Source: Rhodovastum sp963714255
Lineage (GTDB): Bacteria > Pseudomonadota > Alphaproteobacteria > Acetobacterales > Acetobacteraceae
Length of the DNA stretch: 64,000 nucleotides
Assembly: GCA_963714255.1 (NCBI GenBank)
Contig: CAVQNU010000009.1
Coordinates: 1 to 64,000 of the forward strand
Direction: 5' to 3'
The notes beneath the pieces were generated by a model. The model did no database searches. It saw only the letters and a program-made list of their open reading frames with translations, and was not told the origin of the DNA. This document shows positions 1 through 7,558 of this stretch, piece after piece; the first letter of the stretch is position 1, and each line of letters starts with the position of its first letter. Position numbers and translations under genes: made by a program.

Positions 1-477
1 AGACGCTGCTGCAACCCTTCCCGCACACCGGTGCGGGTCCGCGGCCGCTGGTGGTGAACCTGATGGGCAACCACGAAGACATGATGCTGGCGGCGCTGAC
101 CGACCGCGCGGCGGCGCTGCACTGGCTGGCCAACGGGGGCGACCGGGCGCTGGCCAGCTCGGGGCTGCCACCGGAGATGTGCGACGGCGATTGGGCAGAC
201 ACGCTGCCGCCCCGTCATCTGGCGTTCCTGCGCGGCCTGAAACTGATGCACGCCGCTGGCGGCTACCTGTTCGTGCATGCCGGGGTTGCGTCCGCACACG
301 GCGCTCGCCCGCCAGTCACGCCTCGACATGCTGTGGATCCGGGAGCCTTTCCTGTCCTTCGCGGGCGATTTCCCGGCCGTGGTGGTGCATGGGCACACAC
401 CGGAGAGCCAACCGGTTATCCGGCATAACCGGATTGGGATCGATACGGGCGCCTGCAGGGGCGGCGTGCTGACCTGA
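1..477 (+). pseudogene. Metallophosphoesterase (Ser/Thr phosphatase-like), 5' truncated by window edge and frameshifted
   Basis: The reading frame is open from the left edge (codons start at base 3). It carries the calcineurin-type metal-binding motif GNHED near base 66 and a later VHAG motif near base 273. Immediately after VHAG the frame breaks. The family's continuation (ALARQ, LDMLWIRE, VHGHTP, IDTGA, GGVLT, ending at TGA 475-477) is in the next frame. Removing one T of the TT at 286-287 restores a single protein. The family dephosphorylates phosphoproteins or small phosphoesters using a dinuclear metal centre. The N-terminal metal ligands lie outside the window. Either a sequencing error or a genuine pseudogene would explain this; conservation right up to the stop favours an error. 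Confidence 0.75.
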
Positions 478-565
478 GCCGTGCTGCAAGCCGACCTTCT
501 GGGCTTTCTGCAATGTTGAGCCAATCCTCCGTTACAAATGTGTTTACTTGTGTTGACGGTTCGAC

Positions 566-2062
566 TTGCCACACCCCCGGTCGGCGCTAGGGCAGAGGTA
601 TGAATGCCAGCGACGCGCCCGCGGAGCGGGCGGACATGTCCATCCCGGGACCGACCTCGCCGACGCGGTTCGGCGCCTGTCGCGCACCAGCGTGCTGGTG
701 GTCGGCGACGCGATGCTCGACCGGTATGTCTACGGCAACGTCGAGCGGATCAGCCTGGAAGCGCCGGTGCCGATCCTGAAGGTGCGGCGCGAGATCGCGG
801 TGCCGGGCGGGGCGGGCAACGTGATGCGCAACCTGGGCGCGCTGGGCAGCGCGGTGGCGTTCGTGTCGGTGGTCGGCGACGATGCCGCGGGCTCGGAACT
901 GACCGGGCTGATCGGCGGACAGCCCGGGGTGGAGCCCTGGCTGCTGGTGCAGGGCGGGCGGCGCACGACGGAAAAAACCCGCTTCATCGCCCAGGGCGGC
1001 CATCACGGCTACCCGATGCTGCGCGCCGACCGCGAGGAAACCGCGGCGATCCATCCGAAGCTCGCCGACCGGGTGGTGCGCATCGCCCGCGACGCGATGG
1101 CGGCGACCTCGGTGACGGTGCTGTCCGACTATCGCAAGGGCGTGCTGGCCGGCGACATCCCGGCCCGCCTGATCGGGGCGGCGCGGCAACTGGGGCGGCG
1201 CATCGTCGCCGATCTGCGCGGCGTCGACTACGAACGCTACGCGGGTGCCGACGTGCTGCTGACCACGCGGCGCGACCTCGCGCGCGCCTGCACCGTGCCG
1301 CCCGACGGCGATGAGGGGTTCGTGGCGGCGGCCGAGCAGGTGCGCCGGCTGCACGACATCGGCGCGGTGATGATCACCAGCCCGGAGGCCGGCATTACCC
1401 TGGTACATGACGGGCCGCCGCAGCATTTCCCGGTCGCCACGCCGGACGTGATGGATCTGGCCGGTGCCGGCGACAGCGCGACGGCGGCCGCGGTGGCCAG
1501 CCTGGCGGCGGGCCTGAGCCTGCTGGTGGCGGCGCAGTTGGCGGTGCTGGCCGCCGGCATCGTGCTGGGGCGGATCGGCACGGCGGTGGTGCGGCCGGAC
1601 GACCTGATCGCCGCCCTGTCGCCGCCGGACGGGGCGCTGGCCAAGATCGTCTCGCGCGAGCAGGTGGCCGAGCGGGCGGAGCGCTGGCGGCGGCGCGGCT
1701 GGCGGGCGGGTTTGGTGCATGGCTGTTTCGACCCGTTGCAGGCCGGCCATATGCATCTGCTGGAGCAGGCCCGCACCGCCAGCGACCGGCTGGTGGTGGG
1801 CGTCTATGACGACGCCTCGGTGCATCGCCGCAAGGGCCTGGACCGGCCGGTGCAGCCGGTGGCGGTGCGGGCGGCGCGGCTGGCCAGCCTGGACTGCGTC
1901 AACCTGGTCGTGGTGATCGGCGAGCACGACGGTGCCGAATTGATCGGCGCGCTGCGGCCCGACATCCTGGCCGGCACGCGCCAGCCGGCCGAGGCCGAGC
2001 AGGTGCGCAGCTACGGCGGCAACGTGCTGCTGGCCGACCGGCTGCCCGAGCCGTCCGGCTGA
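566..2062 (+). CDS. hldE: HldE-like bifunctional heptose kinase / ADP-heptose synthase
   Basis: This two-domain protein matches the enzyme that phosphorylates D-glycero-heptose 7-phosphate and then adenylylates the 1-phosphate for LPS inner-core synthesis. The N-terminal PfkB-type kinase domain shows VVGDAMLDRY, ISLEAPVP, GGAGNV and the catalytic DLAGAGDS. The C-terminal nucleotidyltransferase domain begins around residue 385 (HGCFDPLQAGH). Two oddities stand out. The usual HxGH motif reads QAGH (Q392), and the KGGDY segment before VRSYGG is replaced by GTRQPAEAEQ, with the usual C-terminal tail absent. The only start in this frame is TTG 566. A better-looking ATG with an AGAGG ribosome site is at 600 but in another frame, so a missing base near 650-660 is possible. 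The kinase assignment is firm; transferase activity is doubtful. Confidence 0.8.
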   Translation: MPHPRSALGQRYECQRRARGAGGHVHPGTDLADAVRRLSRTSVLVVGDAMLDRYVYGNVERISLEAPVPILKVRREIAVPGGAGNVMRNLGALGSAVAFVSVVGDDAAGSELTGLIGGQPGVEPWLLVQGGRRTTEKTRFIAQGGHHGYPMLRADREETAAIHPKLADRVVRIARDAMAATSVTVLSDYRKGVLAGDIPARLIGAARQLGRRIVADLRGVDYERYAGADVLLTTRRDLARACTVPPDGDEGFVAAAEQVRRLHDIGAVMITSPEAGITLVHDGPPQHFPVATPDVMDLAGAGDSATAAAVASLAAGLSLLVAAQLAVLAAGIVLGRIGTAVVRPDDLIAALSPPDGALAKIVSREQVAERAERWRRRGWRAGLVHGCFDPLQAGHMHLLEQARTASDRLVVGVYDDASVHRRKGLDRPVQPVAVRAARLASLDCVNLVVVIGEHDGAELIGALRPDILAGTRQPAEAEQVRSYGGNVLLADRLPEPSG

Positions 2063-2072
2063 CGCGCGCGGG

Positions 2073-2861
2073 TCAGCGGTAGCACTGCAGGAACAGGGTC
2101 GCCGGGTGGGCCACCTCGCCGATGGCGGCGGCGCGCCGCTCGGCGCCGGTGCTGGGCTCCAGCCGCGGCTGCACGCCGTTGGCGGTGAGGAAGGCGAGCG
2201 CCTCGGTGCCCTTGACGGCGAAGTTGACGTTCTGCGGAATGTCGCCGCCGGTCATCTGCGCGATGCGGGCGGCGTTCAGCTTGGACACCACCACGCCGAT
2301 CACATGCGCCTGCGCATCCAAAAGCGGGCCGCCGGAATTGCCGGGCTGCACCGGCGCGCTGATCTGGAAATGCAGCGGGTTGTCGCGCAGCCCGGCCAGC
2401 GCGCTGACATCGCCGGTGGTCAGCGTGGGGCCCGAGGAGAGCAGGCCGGAGAGCGGGAACCCGTAGGTCACCACCGTCTCGCCGCGTTCCACCGGCGGCT
2501 TGTCGCGGAACGCCAGGGCCGGCCCGAACCCGGCCGGCACGGTGAGCAAGGCGAGGTCGCGCTGCGTGTCGGTGGCATCGACGCGGGCGGGCACGCGCTG
2601 GCCGGCGGCGTTGCGCGCCGTCATGCGGCCGCAGCCCTCGACCACGTGGTTGTTGGTGAGCACGCGGCCGGCGGCGACGATGAAGCCTGTGCCACTTGCC
2701 TTTGCGCGTTCGCCGATGGGGGGCAGCGGCCGCGCTGGGGCGAGGGTGCCGAGCGGCGGCGGCTTGGCCGAGGGCAGATCCGGCGCGCCGAGCGGCGGCG
2801 GCTTTTGCGCGGCGGCCGGGGCGGCGGCGAGCGCGGCGATGAGGAAAAGCAAACGGTGCAT
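2073..2861 (-). CDS. Secreted trypsin-like serine protease (DegP/S1 type, no PDZ)
   Basis: A 262-aa protein with a signal peptide (MHRLLFLIAALAAAPAAAQ) and a proline-rich linker (PPPLG and PLPP motifs) of about 40 residues. The trypsin-like domain follows. The catalytic triad is visible: His in TNNHVVEG, Asp in TQRDLALL and Ser in QPGNSGGPLL. No PDZ domain follows, so this is a single-domain periplasmic or exported protease rather than a full DegP. The start is set by the signal peptide; longer in-frame starts would translate the upstream intergenic repeat and are not credible. Its stop is 10 nt from the convergent hldE stop. Substrate unknown. Confidence 0.85.
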   Translation of the reverse strand: MHRLLFLIAALAAAPAAAQKPPPLGAPDLPSAKPPPLGTLAPARPLPPIGERAKASGTGFIVAAGRVLTNNHVVEGCGRMTARNAAGQRVPARVDATDTQRDLALLTVPAGFGPALAFRDKPPVERGETVVTYGFPLSGLLSSGPTLTTGDVSALAGLRDNPLHFQISAPVQPGNSGGPLLDAQAHVIGVVVSKLNAARIAQMTGGDIPQNVNFAVKGTEALAFLTANGVQPRLEPSTGAERRAAAIGEVAHPATLFLQCYR

Positions 2862-2880
2862 GGGGGGAGGATGTAGGGCA

Positions 2881-3048
2881 AAGGAAGGAAGGAAGGCCAG
2901 GGGCTCTGCCCCTGGACCCCGCCGTCGCGCGCAGCGCGCCTTCGGCGCGACGGGCAGTGGCCCCTTGGAACCCATTCCTTAAATGGCGGGGTCCAAGGGG
3001 CCTCTCGGCCCTTGGCGGGTCCAGGGCAGAGCCCTGGCCTTGCTTGCT
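2881..3048. repeat. Intergenic hairpin-chain repeat, copy R1
   Basis: First of about twelve related copies. The outer arms (GGCCAGGGGCTCTGCCCC on the left, GGGCAGAGCCCTGGCC on the right) are mutually inverted, and each arm can also form its own small hairpin. Inner arms around GGCCCCTTGGAACCC and GGGTCCAAGGGGCC pair across a short AT-rich centre (TTCCTTAAATGG). It fills the divergent space between the protease and the dehydrogenase, ending only 25 nt before the dehydrogenase start. It therefore lies in a promoter or leader region, not only at a gene end. Confidence 0.85.
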
Positions 3049-3072
3049 TCAACCCACCCAGGGAGGCATCCC

Positions 3073-3984
3073 ATGCGCGGCATTTTCGTCGACGCAACCG
3101 AAGAAATGGCACAGGTTTTCCGCAAGGTGGCCCGCCCCGGCGACCCGGAGGTGCACGTGCACATCGCCCCCGATGTCGCGCCGGATGAGCTGCCCGGGCT
3201 GCTCGACGGCTTCGAGGTGGTCTTGAACGACCACAGCGTCATGCCGACGCCGCAGATGCGGCTTTGCCGCGGGTTGCGCCATGTGGTGTTCCTGGGCACT
3301 GGCGCGCGCAGCTACATGCATCCGGAGGAACTCGCGCAGGCCGGCATCACGGTGCACACTATCCGCGGCTATGGCGACACGGCGGTGGCCGAGCACGCGA
3401 TTGCGCTGATGTGGGCCGCGGCCCGGGGGCTCGCGGCGATGGACCGGGGCGTGCGCGCCGGGGCGTGGCCGCGCAGCGAGGGGATGCAGCTGACCGGCAA
3501 GACGATCGGGCTGCTGGGCTATGGCGGCATCGCCGCCGAGGTGGCGCGCATTGCCGGCGGGTCGGGCATGCGGGTGCTGGCCTGGAACCGCACGCCGCGC
3601 AACGCGTCCGGGGTGACGTTCGTGGATTTGGCGACGCTGCTGGCGGAAAGCGACGTGCTGAGCCTGCATTTGCTGCTGACCGAGGAAACCCGTGGCATTC
3701 TGTCGGCCGAATGGATTGCGCGGTTGCGGCCGGGGGTGATTCTGATCAACACGGCGCGTGGCGCGCTGGTGGATGACGACGCGATGGTGGCGGCGCTGCG
3801 GTCGGGCGCGATCGGCCATGCGGGGCTGGATGTGTTTGCCGAGGAGCCGCTGCCGGCGGGGCATGTGCTGACGACGCTGGCGAACGTAACGCTGTCGGCG
3901 CACAGCGCTTTCCGTACGCCGGAGGCGAGCGAGACGCTGCTGCGCCGCGCGCTGGACATCGCCAAGCGATTGGCGAACGAATAG
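3073..3984 (+). CDS. D-isomer-specific 2-hydroxyacid dehydrogenase
   Basis: A 303-aa NAD(P)-dependent oxidoreductase of the family that interconverts 2-keto acids and D-2-hydroxy acids. The Rossmann nucleotide-binding loop is LLGYGGIAAEVA (GYGGIA instead of the commoner GxGxIG). The catalytic Arg lies in NTARGALVDDDAM, the Glu in LDVFAEEPL and the His in LSAHSAFRTPEA. The start ATG 3073 has GGAGG 8 nt upstream. The longer frame from 2983 is only repeat sequence. The gene stands alone after the R1 repeat and ends 13 nt before tRNA-Leu. The substrate (phosphoglycerate, glyoxylate, hydroxypyruvate or other) cannot be told from motifs. Confidence 0.88.
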   Translation: MRGIFVDATEEMAQVFRKVARPGDPEVHVHIAPDVAPDELPGLLDGFEVVLNDHSVMPTPQMRLCRGLRHVVFLGTGARSYMHPEELAQAGITVHTIRGYGDTAVAEHAIALMWAAARGLAAMDRGVRAGAWPRSEGMQLTGKTIGLLGYGGIAAEVARIAGGSGMRVLAWNRTPRNASGVTFVDLATLLAESDVLSLHLLLTEETRGILSAEWIARLRPGVILINTARGALVDDDAMVAALRSGAIGHAGLDVFAEEPLPAGHVLTTLANVTLSAHSAFRTPEASETLLRRALDIAKRLANE

Positions 3985-3997
3985 AAGACGTGCCGGC

Positions 3998-4078
3998 GCC
4001 CGCCTGGCGGAACGGTAGACGCAGCGGACTTAAAATCCGCGGCCAGTAGGCGTGGGGGTTCGAGTCCCCCGGCGGGCA
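3998..4078 (+). tRNA. tRNA-Leu (anticodon UAA)
   Basis: A cloverleaf can be drawn. The acceptor stem GCCCGCC (3998-4004) pairs with GGCGGGC (4071-4077), with discriminator A at 4078. The anticodon arm is GCGGACTTAAAATCCGC with anticodon TAA. A long class II variable arm follows, then T-arm GGGGGTTCGAGTCCCCC. The 81-nt length without encoded CCA and the A73 discriminator fit leucine. No integrase gene or repeated 3' end is seen nearby, so there is no evidence that it serves as an attachment site. Confidence 0.95.
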
Positions 4079-4712
4079 TTCTTTCGCGAAGCTGTGGGCT
4101 GCGGCTGACCGGGCTGGCTGGCTTGGCAGGTCGCGCCGGATTTTCCGGCCACGAATTTGGGCCGTCGGCGACTGCTCGCGAACGGACGACAAACCGGTCT
4201 TCCGATCGGCGATAACGGCGAGACCGGGCCAGCCATGCGTGCACCCGGCCTCGCCGCAAACGCCGTCGTTCAGGTTGGGACGTTTGTCACGAGGGCAGTC
4301 TGCACGACGGATCGAAACCAAGCGTTAATACGGCGCAATACCGAGCGTCATAAAATCGGTAATACGAATTCGAAACGGTTTTATCGATTCCCCGGCGGCG
4401 GCTTTTGCGCGATGGCCGGGGCGGCGGCGAGCGCGGCGTGCAGGCGCGGTGATGGCCGGCTGTCGGCTCTTGCGGAAGCGCCGGAGATGAGAGTAGCGTT
4501 AATCATGCGTTAATGCTCCGCTATGGTGATCGGTATACCGTCGTGATCATTGCAGTCTGGCCTCGAGCGGGATGGCAATCTCCGCTGCGCACGCGGATGG
4601 GGCGTCGACCAGGACGGCTGCTGGCAGGCGCGTCAATTTCGCGGCGACGCGTGAAATCAAGTACACCACCGCAAATTCGCCGGCAAATCCAGACCGAAAT
4701 CAGGACGGAAAG
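4079..4712. other. 634-bp intergenic stretch after tRNA-Leu with direct repeats and a copied fragment
   Basis: No convincing gene is present; the small open frames here have no family features. It is AT-richer than its surroundings at 4310-4390. It holds three copies of GCGTTAAT at 4322, 4496 and 4507, the last two exactly 11 bp apart, which is suggestive of an operator. Bases 4393-4438 repeat 2793-2838 (inside the protease gene's signal/linker region) with 44 of 46 bases matching. The stretch probably contains the promoter of the next gene. Confidence 0.5.
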
Positions 4713-5018
4713 ATGAGCGATTCAAATGACGACCCGACGCAAAATGAGGAACTTCCGCAAGCCGTAAAGGAACGATGGAATCAGAGACTGGCCAGCAAAG
4801 AACCGCTGATGTCGCATGTGTTCGATTTGCCAATGAACATTCGCGTCGGGAAGGAAGGCGAAATCCTGATTGATTGTCCTTGCCTTGTGCTGGACGGGTT
4901 TGACCGGGCGGGCATTGTTCGGGTCGAATTAACGCCGGCGGCAACAGACCGGCTGCGGCATGCCCTGCTTGAGTCCGGCGAAATACCGACTGTGCTCGCC
5001 AGGCGCTCGACCCATTGA
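4713..5018 (+). CDS. Conserved-looking hypothetical protein, 101 aa
   Basis: Not recognised. Starting at ATG 4713 (GGAAAG 4 nt upstream), the protein is acidic and polar at the N-terminus (MSDSNDDPTQNEELPQ). A segment resembling a small beta-sheet domain follows (HVFDLPMNIRVGKEGEILID, CLVLDG, GIVRVELTP). The C-terminal helix is TDRLRHALLESGEIP. No signal peptide or membrane segment is seen. Codon use is less GC-biased than in the neighbours (many gaa, aat and att codons), which may indicate transfer. A frame open from 4572 is probably untranslated leader. Confidence 0.6.
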   Translation: MSDSNDDPTQNEELPQAVKERWNQRLASKEPLMSHVFDLPMNIRVGKEGEILIDCPCLVLDGFDRAGIVRVELTPAATDRLRHALLESGEIPTVLARRSTH

Positions 5019-5076
5019 ACCCGGTCCTGCGCACCGCACCGCAACCTGGTCAGGATCGCGCGCGCAGCAGGTTGGC

Positions 5077-5934
5077 TCAAGGACCCGGCGGCGGCGATTC
5101 CGCCGCGGGCGCGGCCAGGTCCGCGGCCGCGGCGATCTCCTTGTTACCGGGGAAGAAATCGCGGGCCTGACGGATCAGCGCTGCGGCCGCCTCGCCGTGG
5201 CCGGCCCGTGCCAGAGCCTCCGCCCCGCGCAGGAAGCCGGACGCCACGGACGGGAACCGGACGCGCATCGCGTCCCAGCGGCGGACGGCTTCCTCGCGGT
5301 CATCCGCGCGCTCGGCCAGCTCGGCGGCGGTGTACCACATGAGCCAGTTGCCGGTCCGCTGCATGCCTTCGGCGATCACCGCCTCCGCCTCGTCGAGCCT
5401 GCCGTCCTTGGCCAGCGCATTGGCACCCTCGCGGTAGCCCTCTTCGCGGGCGGGAAAACGCCGGCGCAGGCGGCCGAAACGGCGTGCCGATTCAGCCCAG
5501 TCCCGCCGCCGCAAGGCCTCATGCGCCCAGGCGAGCAACACCTCGGCGTCCCGCGAATGGCGCCGCACCGCCGCGCGCAGCAGGGCCAGCGCCTCCTCAT
5601 CCCGGCCGGCACGGCGCAGCACGTCGATGCGGGACAGCCAGGCTTGCGGCGACCGCGGCAGCCGGGCGACAAATGTTTCGGCACGGCGCAACGCCTCCGC
5701 CCAGTCGCTGCGTTCGACGGCGATCGAGACATACCGGCGCAGCAGCACCTGGCTGCGCGGATTGCGGGCGAGCAACAACTCGACGTGACGGTCGGACCAG
5801 GGGGCAGCCTGCAACTCGAAACCAAGGTCGTTCTCGATCCCCTCCTTAGCGGTGCTGTCGAGGCGCCGCATGCTGAAGAAAAGGAATCCGCCCCAGATCA
5901 GAACGGCCGCAAGCCCCACCGCCAGTAGCACCAT
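5077..5934 (-). CDS. Membrane-anchored TPR-repeat protein
   Basis: A 285-aa protein. An N-terminal transmembrane helix (MVLLAVGLAAVLIWGGFLFF) is followed by about six helix-turn-helix repeats of TPR type. These have small residues at repeat positions (WAEALRRAETFVARLP, EEALALLRAAVRRHS, DWAESARRFGRLRRRFP, DEAEAVIAEGMQRTG). Such proteins scaffold protein-protein interactions at the inner membrane. The start at 5934 has GGAGGG about 8 nt upstream and places the helix at the extreme N-terminus. The C-terminus is alanine/proline rich. Its partner is unknown; no operon partner is adjacent on the same strand within 90 bp. Confidence 0.7.
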   Translation of the reverse strand: MVLLAVGLAAVLIWGGFLFFSMRRLDSTAKEGIENDLGFELQAAPWSDRHVELLLARNPRSQVLLRRYVSIAVERSDWAEALRRAETFVARLPRSPQAWLSRIDVLRRAGRDEEALALLRAAVRRHSRDAEVLLAWAHEALRRRDWAESARRFGRLRRRFPAREEGYREGANALAKDGRLDEAEAVIAEGMQRTGNWLMWYTAAELAERADDREEAVRRWDAMRVRFPSVASGFLRGAEALARAGHGEAAAALIRQARDFFPGNKEIAAAADLAAPAAESPPPGP

Positions 5935-6030
5935 GCCTCCGCCCTCCCGGGCTGCCGTGCCCGCACGCCGCACATGCCACAACCGCAGGCTGTCGGGAAA
6001 GCGACCATCGCCACTGGTGCCGCGGCGTCG

Positions 6031-6852
6031 CTAGGCTGCGGCGCGCCGGGCGAAGTGGCGCTGGCGGTACCGCACGAGCTGCCAGGTGAGCCGTGCCGAC
6101 CCGCTGGACAGAAGGCCGCGCGGCGGCAGGCCGACGGCTTTGAAAATCATGCCCATGCCGCGCTCGATGTGGCGGAAGCGATAGAACGCCATCGCGCGCC
6201 CCATGTAGGCGGCCACGCAGCGCGCACGGTCGTAGGGCACCCCGGGCGGGTCGTTGGCGCAGTGCCAGGCGAAGGCGAGTTCGTCATCCTCGCTCTCGCC
6301 GATCCGCCCGGCGGCGATGCCCAGGCGGCGTGGCAGGCCGATGCGCTCGCGCGCCAGCCACCGGCGCATATGGTCGTAGAACAGCTTGAAATGACGGAAC
6401 TCGTCGGCGGCGATCAGCCGGCAGACCTGTTTCAGTACCGGCTCCTCGGTGGCCTCGCCCAGGGCGGTGTAGTAGCTGGACGTGCCGGTCTCGACCATGC
6501 AGCGGGCGATCAGCTCGCCGGTGCGCGAGCCGCGCACCGAGGCCTCGACGTCGAGCTTGATGCGGTAGCCGGCGCGGAAGCGGGCGAAGGCGGCCTTGTA
6601 ATCCCAGGACGGGTCGGCGAGGGTCGCCCAGCGGCCGAGCGCGTCGCCGTGCTGGACTTCTTCCAGGCTCCAGTTGTCGGCGGCCTGGCCGAATTCCGGG
6701 TCGTCGCGGAACACATTGTTCAGGTAGATCGCATAGTCGGTGCCGTTGCGCTCGACCATGGCCGCGGCCTTGACCAGCGGCACGATCCCCGGGTCAACCT
6801 TGTCGGCCGCGAACCGGTCCCAGTCCACATCCTCGATCCGCCAGTGTTTCAT
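6031..6852 (-). CDS. Diiron ferritin-like / acyl-ACP desaturase-like protein
   Basis: A 273-aa soluble helical protein. Carboxylate-bridged diiron ligands are visible as EEVQH in the first half and VETGTSSYY followed by DEFRH in the second, giving the E-ExxH-E-ExxH spacing of ferritin-like oxidases and soluble desaturases. The family uses O2 to oxidise or desaturate substrates, or acts as an oxygenase; the substrate here is unknown. The start at ATG 6852 (MKHWRIEDVDWDRF) is chosen because the longer frame runs into repeat R2. It is a monocistronic unit upstream of the ATP synthase operon and separated from it by R2. Confidence 0.7.
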   Translation of the reverse strand: MKHWRIEDVDWDRFAADKVDPGIVPLVKAAAMVERNGTDYAIYLNNVFRDDPEFGQAADNWSLEEVQHGDALGRWATLADPSWDYKAAFARFRAGYRIKLDVEASVRGSRTGELIARCMVETGTSSYYTALGEATEEPVLKQVCRLIAADEFRHFKLFYDHMRRWLARERIGLPRRLGIAAGRIGESEDDELAFAWHCANDPPGVPYDRARCVAAYMGRAMAFYRFRHIERGMGMIFKAVGLPPRGLLSSGSARLTWQLVRYRQRHFARRAAA

Positions 6853-6977
6853 CGTGGTCGCCCGTGCTGCTGCCGCCGCTTCGTGCCGCAGTGCGGCATC
6901 GGTGCAAGACGTTTGAACCAGATGCACCGATTCAAGGCCAGAATCCAGCCGGGGGGAGGGGATCACCTGATGATGAC

Positions 6978-7133
6978 AGAAGGAAGGCCAGGGCTCTGCC
7001 CTGGACCCGCAAGGGGGCAGTGGCCCCCTTGACCCCATTACTCAAGGGGTTCCAAGGGGCTATGCCCTTGGTGGGGTCCAGGGGCAAAGCCCCTGGTGGG
7101 GCTCGGGGCAACGCCCCGATAGGATTTATACGG
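6978..7133. repeat. Intergenic hairpin-chain repeat, copy R2
   Basis: The left half is the common module (GGCCAGGGCTCTGCCCTGG, then GGCAGTGGCCCCCTTG). The right half is a second module with GGGGCAAAGCCCC and GGGGCAACGCCCC hairpins ending in GATAGGATTTAT. The right half is nearly the inverse of the left half of R3 (12170-12250), so the ATP synthase operon lies between inverted copies of about 80 bp. Confidence 0.8.
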
Positions 7134-7136
7134 CCC

Positions 7137-7541
7137 CTAAACCGAAGCAGCCTCCAGCATCGCCTCGGCCGACAGAATCCGGTCCAGCGCCGCATCTTCC
7201 GTCGGCACATCGACCTTGCCGGCGACTTCGTAAGCAGCCTTCGCTTCGGCCAGCCGCCGCTCCGCCACCGCCCGCGACAGCTCGGCCACCGGGATCACCT
7301 CGTCGGCCAGCACGGTGATGCGTTCCGGCGTCACCTCGGCGAAGCCGCCGCTGACGAACAGCCGGTCGGTGACGGTTTCGCCCTCATACAGCCGGATCGT
7401 GCCGCCGCGCAGCTGCACGACAAAGGGCGCGTGGTTGAGCAGCACGCCCATGTCGCCCTCGGCGGCGGGGATCACCACCATGTCCACCGGCCGCGACAGC
7501 AGCAGCTTCTCCGGGCTCACGATCTCCAGTTGGATCGGCAT
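7137..7541 (-). CDS. atpC: ATP synthase F1 subunit epsilon
   Basis: A 134-aa regulatory subunit of the F1 rotor, at the end of the atpHAGDC operon. It starts MPIQLEIVSPEKLLLS and contains the beta-sandwich signature (PAAEGDMGVLLNHAPFV, LFVSGGFAEV) followed by the C-terminal helical hairpin (AVAERRLAEAKAAY), which inhibits ATP hydrolysis in the family. It starts 17 nt after the atpD stop. Its reading frame is the same as the first part of atpD. An uninterrupted 617-codon frame therefore seems to fuse them, but this is an artefact of the atpD frameshift. Confidence 0.95.
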   Translation of the reverse strand: MPIQLEIVSPEKLLLSRPVDMVVIPAAEGDMGVLLNHAPFVVQLRGGTIRLYEGETVTDRLFVSGGFAEVTPERITVLADEVIPVAELSRAVAERRLAEAKAAYEVAGKVDVPTEDAALDRILSAEAMLEAASV

Positions 7542-7558
7542 GGTGCGCGCCGCCCCGC

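Noticed and set aside
587..1927. Long minus-strand frame opposite hldE
   Set aside because: His/Arg/Gln-rich shadow of a high-GC gene; the plus-strand product has clear kinase motifs.
2862..2975. N-terminal extensions of genes into the R repeats (for example protease, SOUL, ABC permease, ferritin-like and glycosyltransferase frames)
   Set aside because: They translate the repeat in several frames (GPGQSPGL, RAEPWPS, ALDPP patterns), occur at unrelated genes, and would bury signal peptides or proper ribosome sites.
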